Positions 5,887 to 11,639 of a stretch of 13,489 bases of DNA are shown here, one piece after another. Positions within the stretch are counted from its first letter, which is position 1; every line of letters begins with the position of its first letter. Both the position numbers and the translations under genes were made by a program. The notes below the pieces were generated by a model. That model had not been told where the DNA came from, searched no databases, and saw nothing but the letters and a program-made list of their open reading frames with translations. The DNA is from Candidatus Methanomethylophilaceae archaeon (GTDB lineage: Archaea > Thermoplasmatota > Thermoplasmata > Methanomassiliicoccales > Methanomethylophilaceae): contig JAEDJU010000026.1 in NCBI GenBank assembly GCA_016296195.1, positions 1 to 13,489 of the forward strand, given 5' to 3'.

Positions 5887-6816
5887 ATGACAGTGTATAA
5901 GAGTGTGACTGAGCTCGTGGGGCACACGCCTCTGCTGGAGCTCACAAAGTTGGAGAAGGAGAACGGACTGAAGGCCAAAGTTGTAGTGAAACTGGAGCTC
6001 TTCAACCCCGCAGGATCCGTCAAGGACAGGATCGCCAAGGGTATGATCGAGGCCGCTGAGAAGGAGGGACTGCTGAAGCCCAACTCCGTCATTATCGAGC
6101 CCACATCCGGTAACACCGGAATCGGACTGGCATCCATCGCTGCCGCGAAGGGATACAGGATCATCCTGACCATGCCCGAGACCATGAGTGTCGAGCGCAG
6201 GAACATCCTGAAGGCATACGGTGCGGAGCTCGTCCTCACCGAGGGTGCCAAGGGAATGAAGGGGGCCATCGCCAAGGCCGACGAGCTCGCAGCGGAGATC
6301 CCCGACAGCTTCCAGCCCGGACAGTTCATCAACAAGGTCAACCCCATCGTCCACAGGTCCTCCACCGGACCCGAGATCTGGGAGGATTCCGATGGAAACG
6401 TCGACATCTTCGTCGCAGGTGTCGGAACAGGCGGAACCGTCACCGGAACCGGACAGTTCCTCAAATCCATGAACCCCAACATCAAGGTCGTCGCCGTCGA
6501 GCCTGACGGTTCCCCTGTCCTGTCCGAGGGACACGCGGGACCCCACAAGATCCAGGGAATCGGAGCAGGATTCGTCCCCGATGTGCTGGACACTCAGGTC
6601 TACGACGAGGTTATCCGTGTGAAGGACGAGGATGCCTTCGAGACCGGAAGGGCCGTCGCAAAGAAAGAGGGAGTCCTCGTGGGAATCTCCTCCGGAGCAG
6701 CTGTATGGGCAGCCATCCAGCTCGCGAAGAGGCCCGAGAACGAGGGCAAGACCATCGTCGCCCTCCTTGCCGACACCGGTGAGAGGTACCTCTCATCCGC
6801 GATGTTCAACTACTAA
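5887..6816 (+). CDS. cysK: Cysteine synthase (O-acetylserine sulfhydrylase type)
   Basis: A 309-residue fold-type II PLP enzyme that makes cysteine from sulfide and an activated serine. Seen are the PLP lysine K46 in NPAGSVKDR, the substrate loop TSGNTG at 73-78, the phosphate-binding GVGTGGT at 178-184, GIGAGFVP at 224-231 and GISSGA at 266-271. Its length fits bacterial-type CysK; the archaeal O-phosphoserine sulfhydrylases known to me are longer. The ATG at 5887 follows GAGTGAT, which overlaps the scaffold's stop codon, and lies 5 nt behind it, so the two are translationally linked. Placing cysteine synthesis in one operon with a cysteine desulfurase lets the cell feed sulfide through cysteine into Fe-S clusters. 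No serine acetyltransferase gene lies in the window, so the serine donor is unproven. A strong hairpin follows the stop codon. Confidence 0.94.
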   Translation: MTVYKSVTELVGHTPLLELTKLEKENGLKAKVVVKLELFNPAGSVKDRIAKGMIEAAEKEGLLKPNSVIIEPTSGNTGIGLASIAAAKGYRIILTMPETMSVERRNILKAYGAELVLTEGAKGMKGAIAKADELAAEIPDSFQPGQFINKVNPIVHRSSTGPEIWEDSDGNVDIFVAGVGTGGTVTGTGQFLKSMNPNIKVVAVEPDGSPVLSEGHAGPHKIQGIGAGFVPDVLDTQVYDEVIRVKDEDAFETGRAVAKKEGVLVGISSGAAVWAAIQLAKRPENEGKTIVALLADTGERYLSSAMFNY

Positions 6817-6824
6817 ACCCAAAA

Positions 6825-6844
6825 ACCGGGTCTCCGGACCCGGT
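6825..6844 (+). terminator. Hairpin terminator candidate after cysK
   Basis: ACCGGGTC (6825-6832) and GACCCGGT (6837-6844) form a perfect 8-bp GC-rich stem with a TCCG loop, 8 nt after the cysK stop codon. No long T-run follows, so strict intrinsic termination is uncertain; 3'-end protection is another possible role. Confidence 0.55.
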
Positions 6845-6865
6845 CACACACCTCAGACTCACCTT

Positions 6866-6893
6866 CCGGGGTGGTGTCCATTCGCCACTCCGG
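6866..6893. terminator. Second hairpin between cysK and the Rrf2-family gene
   Basis: Bases 6866-6876 can pair with 6883-6893 as an 11-bp stem containing two G-T positions and a 6-nt loop (TCCATT), followed on the plus strand by ATATATTGTTCT. It sits in the 150-bp convergent gap and could end transcription from cysK. The minus-strand regulator stops at 6967, about 70 bp away. Confidence 0.4.
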
Positions 6894-6966
6894 ATATATT
6901 GTTCTCAAAGAAATCCGATGTTTATCGAGGATTCACCCGTCTCCAGTCCATACAATCTATCGGGGA

Positions 6967-7416
6967 TCAGATACTGTAGTCGAGGCCATCGATGGTGATG
7001 ATCTTCCTCTTGGTGTTCTCATCGATCAGGTCCTGTAGGGTGGTGTTGTCCACCACACCGAGTATGGCCTTGTTGAGCTCATCCCAGAGAGGGTATGTCA
7101 TGCACTCCGATGTCCTGTCGCAGGAGGAGTTGGCCTCCGTGCAGGGTGTTAGGTAGAACTGACCCTCGGTCACCCTGAGGATATCCCCGACGGTGATGTC
7201 TGAGGGTTTCCCGACCAGATAGTAGCCGCCCTGTGCACCGCGTACGCTCCTGAGGAATCCTCCCCTTGTGAGTATGGAACCTATCTGCTCCATGTACTTC
7301 ACGGAGATGCCCTGTCTTTGGGACACGTCCCTGAAGCTCACGGGATCCTCCCCGCCGTTCACGGCGATATCTAACATGATGCGGAGGGCGTACCTTCCTC
7401 TGGTGGATATCTTCAT
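6967..7416 (-). CDS. Rrf2-family transcriptional regulator, IscR/CymR-like
   Basis: A 149-residue winged-helix regulator of the Rrf2 family, with the family start MKISTRGRYALRIMLDIA, a recognition-helix region at about 28-60 and the wing SVRGAQGGYYL at 57-67. Three cysteines, C92, C99 and C105, fall where E. coli IscR has its Fe-S ligands C92, C98 and C104; the spacing differs by one residue. The fourth IscR ligand, His107 in CLTH, is replaced by Tyr108 in CMTYPLW. Glu43, which in IscR affects DNA-site choice, is kept. It is convergent with cysK and divergent from the HD-domain gene. A palindrome covers its own predicted TATA box, suggesting autorepression, and related sites lie before the nifS operon. 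It probably senses Fe-S cluster or cysteine supply. Family certain; cluster binding and targets inferred. Confidence 0.92.
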   Translation of the reverse strand: MKISTRGRYALRIMLDIAVNGGEDPVSFRDVSQRQGISVKYMEQIGSILTRGGFLRSVRGAQGGYYLVGKPSDITVGDILRVTEGQFYLTPCTEANSSCDRTSECMTYPLWDELNKAILGVVDNTTLQDLIDENTKRKIITIDGLDYSI

Positions 7417-7424
7417 TGCAAAAG

Positions 7425-7451
7425 GATATCATAGTAATACTATATGATATC
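7425..7451. promoter_or_regulatory. Candidate autoregulatory operator and TATA region of the Rrf2-family gene
   Basis: ATAGTAATACTAT at 7431-7443 is a perfect odd palindrome centred on 7437. It is flanked by the self-complementary GATATC on both sides (7425-7430 and 7446-7451). On the minus strand ATATAGTA at 7438-7445 is a TATA-like box 21 nt before the ATG at 7416, so the palindrome would block the promoter when bound. It lies in the 76-bp gap shared with the divergent HD-domain gene. Confidence 0.55.
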
Positions 7452-7463
7452 TGGGTTTTGAGA

Positions 7464-7471
7464 TTACATAT
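7464..7471 (+). promoter_or_regulatory. TATA-like box of the HD-domain gene
   Basis: TTACATAT ends 21 nt before the ATG at 7493 and no Shine-Dalgarno is present, pointing to a leaderless transcript. It lies 20 bp beyond the palindrome of the divergent regulator gene, so shared control is possible but not shown. Confidence 0.45.
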
Positions 7472-7492
7472 GAAAACCGCGTTGACATCCCC

Positions 7493-8131
7493 ATGGATGA
7501 GAAGGTCTTCTCGGATGCGGCGGATTTCGCCAGGGACATCTTCGCAGATGACAGCAGCGGTCATGATTTCTACCATACCATGAGGGTTCACGATCTGGCC
7601 CGGACCATCTGCTCGAAGGAGGGCGGCGACATGGATATCGTCCGTCTGGCTTCTCTGCTCCACGATGTGGATGACAGGAAGTTGTTCGGTGATAACGGTT
7701 ACGCCAACGCCAGGCGCTTCATGGATTCGGAGTCCATCGATCCCGTCATCCAGGATGTCGTTTGCCACATAATCTCGCAGATATCCTTCAAGGGCGAGGA
7801 TACGGTGATACCCGACACATTGGAGGGTCGTATCGTCCAGGATGCCGACAGGATGGATGCCATAGGGGCCATCGGGATCGCGAGGACGTTCGCGTACGGT
7901 GGCAGCAGGGGACGTCAGATGCATGTTCCCGGGGAGATGCACAGGGAGGGCATGTCCGAAGTGGAGTACTTCGCCAATCAGGGTACGAGCATCAACCACT
8001 TCCATGAGAAGCTCCTGAAGTTGAGGGATCTGATGAACACCCCCACCGCCAGGGAGATGGCGGAGCATCGTCATGCATACATGGTCGGATTCCTGGAAGA
8101 GTTCATGTCCGAATGGGATGGCCGTCTGTGA
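7493..8131 (+). CDS. HD-domain metal-dependent phosphohydrolase (YedJ-like)
   Basis: A 212-residue protein with the metal-binding residues of the HD superfamily. H28 lies in GHDFYHTMRV, the H57-D58 doublet in SLLHDVDD, and D118 in QDADRMDAIGAIGIARTF, the last a segment characteristic of the YedJ/COG1418-like group. Such proteins hydrolyse phosphate esters or nucleotides in the cytosol; the substrate is not known for this subgroup. Length fits the family and there is no membrane segment or signal peptide. The gene is divergent from the Rrf2-family regulator with a 76-bp shared gap and is followed by a long inverted repeat, so it seems to form its own transcript. The ATG at 7493 is the first possible start, with a TATA-like box at the leaderless distance. 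Confidence 0.88.
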   Translation: MDEKVFSDAADFARDIFADDSSGHDFYHTMRVHDLARTICSKEGGDMDIVRLASLLHDVDDRKLFGDNGYANARRFMDSESIDPVIQDVVCHIISQISFKGEDTVIPDTLEGRIVQDADRMDAIGAIGIARTFAYGGSRGRQMHVPGEMHREGMSEVEYFANQGTSINHFHEKLLKLRDLMNTPTAREMAEHRHAYMVGFLEEFMSEWDGRL

Positions 8132-8137
8132 TGCAAT

Positions 8138-8183
8138 ATAAAAATCATTACGAATTCCGTTGTGAAATGATTTTTATTCGTAA
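8138..8183. repeat. Two interlocking inverted repeats after the HD-domain gene
   Basis: A perfect 12-bp inverted repeat has arms at 8138-8149 and 8166-8177 with a 16-nt loop. A second perfect 8-bp inverted repeat, TTACGAAT at 8148-8155 and ATTCGTAA at 8176-8183, overlaps both arms by 2 nt. The first ends in TTTTTAT on the plus strand and begins 6 nt after the HD gene stop, so it could act as its terminator. The two pairings cannot both form fully. Confidence 0.5.
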
Positions 8184-8212
8184 CAGAATCACGATATTCG
8201 GACGATAAACGA

Positions 8213-8236
8213 TGTGGAAAATGTCAGGATTCCACA
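8213..8236. promoter_or_regulatory. Inverted repeat upstream of the aspartate dehydrogenase promoter
   Basis: TGTGGAA (8213-8219) and TTCCACA (8230-8236) are perfect 7-bp arms with a 10-nt spacer, ending 5 bp before the TATA-like box. The position, over or just upstream of the expected TFB recognition element, suits a regulator site. No binding protein is suggested by the window. Confidence 0.4.
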
Positions 8237-8241
8237 AATCC

Positions 8242-8248
8242 TTAATAT
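8242..8248 (+). promoter_or_regulatory. TATA-like box of the aspartate dehydrogenase gene
   Basis: TTAATAT lies 22 nt before the ATG at 8271, and no ribosome binding site precedes that ATG. Together these suggest a leaderless transcript. Confidence 0.5.
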
Positions 8249-8270
8249 GTGAATCCGGGTAGGCCGAATC

Positions 8271-9077
8271 ATGCGCATAACGATCGTGGGCTGCGGATCC
8301 ATAGGGTCCAAGCTGGCAATGGCCGCCGATGAGATGGCGGACGTCAAGAGGATCTACCTGACCGATGTGGAGATGTCGCTCGCAGAGGAGCTGGCGACCA
8401 AGTTGAAAAAGGCAATCGTAGTCGAGGATGTGGAGGAGGAGCTCTACCACTGCGACCTGGTGGTCGAGGCAGCATCCCAGGATGCAGCACGTCAGATCCT
8501 CCCCAAGGTCGTCGCCAGGGGAGTCGATGTCATGACCATGTCCGTCGGAGCCCTCGTGGACGATGAGTTCAGGGATGCCGTCTTCACCAAGGCCAAGGAG
8601 TGCGAGTCCCGTATCTTCATCCCCTCCGGAGCAGTCTGCGGTACGGATGGACTCAGGTCCTCCGCCGTCGGTGAGTTGGAGGCCGTCGAGCTGATCACAA
8701 CCAAGGGGCCGAAGAGCCTCGCCGGAGCCAACTACATCACCGAGCACAACATCGATGTCGACTCCATCAAGGAGCCCACCGTCATCTTCAGCGGACCTGC
8801 CAGGGAGGCCGTCAAGGAGTTCCCCAAGAACGTCAACGTGGCCGCCACCGTCAGTCTCCTGGGTGTCGGATTCGACAAGACCAAGGTAACCATCGTGGTC
8901 GATCCAGATACCCACAGCAACTCCCACGAGCTCAGGATCAAGGGAGAGTTCGGAGAGATGACCTGTCACACCTACAACGTCCCATCACCCGACAATCCCC
9001 GTACATCATACCTCGCCGCCATGTCCGCGATCTCCGCCCTCAAGAGGATCGTCAGGAACGAGTGGATCGGTATCTGA
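8271..9077 (+). CDS. nadX: L-aspartate dehydrogenase
   Basis: A 268-residue NAD(P)-dependent L-aspartate dehydrogenase, close to the length of its archaeal relatives. The Rossmann loop is VGCGSIG (6-12), followed by EAASQDAA (66-73), SVGAL (91-95) and IPSGAVCGTDGL (117-128). The C-terminal half has the family block PKNVNVAATVSLLGVGFDKT (185-204). H219 in NSHEL is the likely catalytic histidine, and PSPDNPRTSYLAAMSA (239-254) follows. The enzyme oxidises aspartate to iminoaspartate, which quinolinate synthase NadA uses for NAD synthesis; the reverse reaction would make aspartate from oxaloacetate and ammonia. No nadA or nadC is nearby, so the direction in the cell is open. The gene stands alone, with its own promoter, an inverted repeat upstream and a hairpin after the stop. 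Confidence 0.92.
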   Translation: MRITIVGCGSIGSKLAMAADEMADVKRIYLTDVEMSLAEELATKLKKAIVVEDVEEELYHCDLVVEAASQDAARQILPKVVARGVDVMTMSVGALVDDEFRDAVFTKAKECESRIFIPSGAVCGTDGLRSSAVGELEAVELITTKGPKSLAGANYITEHNIDVDSIKEPTVIFSGPAREAVKEFPKNVNVAATVSLLGVGFDKTKVTIVVDPDTHSNSHELRIKGEFGEMTCHTYNVPSPDNPRTSYLAAMSAISALKRIVRNEWIGI

Positions 9078-9093
9078 TAAACATCACAACATC

Positions 9094-9110
9094 GCCGGGT
9101 GTTTCCCGGC
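9094..9110 (+). terminator. Hairpin terminator candidate after nadX
   Basis: GCCGGG (9094-9099) and CCCGGC (9105-9110) pair perfectly around TGTTT, 16 nt after the nadX stop, followed by AATCCTTTAT. The right arm overlaps the left arm of the next inverted repeat by three bases. Confidence 0.55.
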
Positions 9111-9140
9111 AATCCTTTATCACTTCCTTATAGGATTGCC
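9108..9140. promoter_or_regulatory. Inverted repeat around the promoter of the prolidase-tldDE operon
   Basis: GGCAATCCT (9108-9116) and AGGATTGCC (9132-9140) are perfect 9-bp arms with a 15-nt spacer. The spacer and left arm contain CTTTAT at 9115-9120, a TATA-like box 24 nt before the ATG at 9145. As DNA this could be an operator enclosing the TATA box and start site. As RNA from nadX read-through it could compete with the preceding hairpin. Confidence 0.45.
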
Positions 9141-9144
9141 ACTC

Positions 9145-10233
9145 ATGCCTGAAACGAGGGCCGAGAGGCTCATTTCCAATGCAGAGGACATGGATGCCAT
9201 AGTCATCGTGAACGACGGCGAACCCTTCCTCGATTCCACATTCTGGTATCTGACCGAGCAGAACTCGGGTGTCTTCGAAGGTTCATTCGCAATCGTCGGG
9301 AAGGACGGTTCACTGGATGTCATCGTGAGCATACTCGAGGAGGAGGCCGCCAATGCCGGGAAGGGTGAGGTGCATGTGTACCACAACCGCGAGGAGCGTG
9401 ACAACTTCCTGAAGGATGCCCTGAAGGGTTGTTCGAAGGTCGGTTTCAACACCCATTCCGCCACCTACGCAGGTGTCCAATATGTGAAGAAGACCGTTGA
9501 GGGCATAGAGGCCGTCGATGCTGGAAAGGCGATCGGTGCCACCGTCTCCATCAAGGATGCCAAGGAGATCGAGGCGACCAAGAGGGCATGCGCCATTTCA
9601 TCCCAGGTCGCGGGAGAGATCCCCGACATGCTGTCCGAGGGTGTCTCCGAGAAGGAGGTCGCCTCCAGGATGGACAACAGGATGCGTGAGCTCGGAGGCA
9701 CCGGCAATGCGTTCGACACCATCGCCGCATTCGGAGCATACTCGTCGGAACCCCACCACATGCCCTGTGATTACAGACTGAGGAAGGGGGACACAGCCCT
9801 TTTCGACTTCGGTACCAAGTATGACCGTTACTGCTCGGACATGACCCGCACGGTCTTCCTCGGCAAGCCCCCGGAGATCCTGGAGAGGGCGTATGAGGTC
9901 GTCCGCGAGGCACAGCTCGCAGGGATCGCCGAATACCACGACGGTGCCAAGGCCAACGCCGCAGATCTGGCCGCCAGGAAGATCATCGACGAGTCCGAGT
10001 TCAAGGGCAAGTTCATCCATTCATTCGGTCACGGTATCGGGATGGAGGTCCACCAGGACATCTCCGTATCCCCCAGGTCAGAGCAGATCCTCCGTGCCGG
10101 AAACGTCGTCTCCGCCGAACCCGGAATCTACATCCCAGGGGTCGGAGGCATAAGGATCGAGGACACATGCCTCATCACCGAGAACGGATGTGAGATCCTC
10201 ACATCCTTCGATCACTCCTTCACGGTGATCTGA
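9145..10233 (+). CDS. M24-family metallopeptidase (Xaa-Pro peptidase/prolidase-like)
   Basis: A 362-residue peptidase with a creatinase-like N-terminal domain (about 1-135) and a pita-bread M24 catalytic domain. All five dinuclear metal ligands are seen: D221 in LFDFGTKY, D232 in CSDMTRT, H296 in SFGHGIGMEVH, E325 in SAEPGIYIPG and E339 in IRIEDT. H204/H205 in SEPHHMP fits the substrate-site histidine. It should remove N-terminal residues before proline or split Xaa-Pro dipeptides in the cytosol. I choose the ATG at 9145 over the in-frame TTG at 9136, because the TATA-like CTTTAT lies 24 nt before this ATG, as in other leaderless genes here, and it gives a normal N-terminus. The stop overlaps the tldD start (TGATG), so this is the first gene of a three-gene peptidase operon. 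The aminopeptidase and dipeptidase classes cannot be separated by eye. Confidence 0.92.
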   Translation: MPETRAERLISNAEDMDAIVIVNDGEPFLDSTFWYLTEQNSGVFEGSFAIVGKDGSLDVIVSILEEEAANAGKGEVHVYHNREERDNFLKDALKGCSKVGFNTHSATYAGVQYVKKTVEGIEAVDAGKAIGATVSIKDAKEIEATKRACAISSQVAGEIPDMLSEGVSEKEVASRMDNRMRELGGTGNAFDTIAAFGAYSSEPHHMPCDYRLRKGDTALFDFGTKYDRYCSDMTRTVFLGKPPEILERAYEVVREAQLAGIAEYHDGAKANAADLAARKIIDESEFKGKFIHSFGHGIGMEVHQDISVSPRSEQILRAGNVVSAEPGIYIPGVGGIRIEDTCLITENGCEILTSFDHSFTVI

Positions 10234-11639
10234 TGCAGGCGGTCGTCATGCAGGCCGACCAGATCCAGGACCATCTGTCCTCCGCTGTGGACAGGATGCA
10301 GGAGCTGGGTGCGGAGTTCTCGGATGCCAAATCACAGACCATCAGGGTCACCGGTGTCAGCTCCCTCAACGGGAACCTTCGTCAACTGGTCCAGAAGGGA
10401 ACGGGCGGAGTGTGCCTGAGGGCATGGATAGGCGGAAGATGGGGTTACGGGACCGTCACCTCATTCGACAGGAAGGACATAATGGCCGCAGCCGAGTCCG
10501 CCGTTAGGAACGCATCCGGAGAGAGGAAATCGGAGCTCAGGCTGGAGCCCGCATCCGTGAGGAAGCATCTGAAGGCCGACGTCCGGATACATCCCGATTC
10601 CATAGATCTCTCGGAGAAGATCGACACCGTCCTGGAGCTGGACAAGGCACAGGCGATCGATGACAGGATCATCAACCGCATGGGTTCCTACTCCGAGGAG
10701 ATCAAGGACAACTGCCTGGTGAACTCCGTCGGTTCGGACATCAGCTGGCAGGAGGTCCGTACACTGTGCAGGGCCATGTCCGTTGCCGCTGACGGTCAGA
10801 GGATGGAACGTTATTACGACGGTCCGGACAGCACCCTCGGTTACGAGGTCGTGAAGGATGCCGACATAGAGGAGATAGGCAGGGTCACCGCCAAGGAGGC
10901 CATCGCCACATTGTCAGCCGACAGGGCACCTTCTGGGAACCTTACCGTGATATCCGATCCGATGGTGTCCGGACTTCTCGCACACGAGGCGATGGGACAC
11001 GCCTCCGAGGGTGACGAGATCACCAAGAGGAGGTCCTTCCTCACCGATGCCGTCGGAAGGAAGGTGGCCTCGGACATAATCTCCATGTACGACAACGGGA
11101 CGGTCCACGGTGCACACGGGTCCATCCCATTTGACGATGAGGGAACCCCCTCTTCATGCACACAGATCATCGATCATGGCGTCTACACCGGATACATGCA
11201 CAGCCTCGAGACCGCATCACAGTTGGGTTGCAGACCCACCGGGAACGGAAGGGCGGAGTGCTACGGGAAGAGGACATGGGTCAGGATGACCAACACATAC
11301 TTCGGTCCCGGTGAATGGGACAGGGATGAGCTCATCGCCGATACCAAGGATGGTATCCTCTGTGACAAGATGGTGAACGGTATGGAGGACCCTGTCGGAG
11401 GATGTTTCGAGGCCAAGTGCCTCAGGGGATTCCTCATCAGGAACGGGGAGATCGTGAAGACACTCCAGTCCTTCACACTCACGGGTAAGTCCGTCGACAT
11501 CCTCTGTTCCGCTGATGCCCTCACCAAGGAGGTTATCCTCGACGGAGGCATGTGTGGAAAGGGCATCGAGGATTGGGTCAGGGTATCATCCGGAGGTCCC
11601 TACATGCGTGCAAGGATGATCGTGGGGGGAGGACAGTGA
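10233..11639 (+). CDS. tldD: TldD metalloprotease subunit
   Basis: A 468-residue TldD-type subunit of the heterodimeric zinc protease TldD/TldE. The zinc site HExxxH is HEAMGH at 251-256, followed by ASEGD. The likely third ligand is C441 in DGGMCGKG, ahead of VSSGGP near 450, as in TldD of E. coli. The complex cuts unfolded peptides inside a chamber; in E. coli it matures microcin B17 and degrades CcdA, while archaeal roles are poorly known. The ATG at 10233 shares one base with the prolidase stop codon; a second in-frame ATG at 10248 is possible but would break that coupling. The tldE gene follows with a 4-nt overlap, so the two subunits should be made together. The prolidase gene upstream suggests that the products of TldD/E cleavage are trimmed further. 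Confidence 0.94.
   Translation: MQAVVMQADQIQDHLSSAVDRMQELGAEFSDAKSQTIRVTGVSSLNGNLRQLVQKGTGGVCLRAWIGGRWGYGTVTSFDRKDIMAAAESAVRNASGERKSELRLEPASVRKHLKADVRIHPDSIDLSEKIDTVLELDKAQAIDDRIINRMGSYSEEIKDNCLVNSVGSDISWQEVRTLCRAMSVAADGQRMERYYDGPDSTLGYEVVKDADIEEIGRVTAKEAIATLSADRAPSGNLTVISDPMVSGLLAHEAMGHASEGDEITKRRSFLTDAVGRKVASDIISMYDNGTVHGAHGSIPFDDEGTPSSCTQIIDHGVYTGYMHSLETASQLGCRPTGNGRAECYGKRTWVRMTNTYFGPGEWDRDELIADTKDGILCDKMVNGMEDPVGGCFEAKCLRGFLIRNGEIVKTLQSFTLTGKSVDILCSADALTKEVILDGGMCGKGIEDWVRVSSGGPYMRARMIVGGGQ

Noticed and set aside
7079..8074. 331-codon minus-strand frame across the HD gene and part of the Rrf2-family gene
   Set aside because: It overlaps two genes with clear family motifs and has no motif of its own.
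9136..9144. TTG start for the prolidase gene
   Set aside because: The ATG three codons later has the TATA spacing seen at other leaderless genes, and the three extra residues add nothing to the fold.
11552..11635. Upstream ATG for tldE at 11552
   Set aside because: It would overlap tldD by 88 nt; the GTG at 11636 with a GGAGG sequence gives the normal coupled start and family N-terminus.
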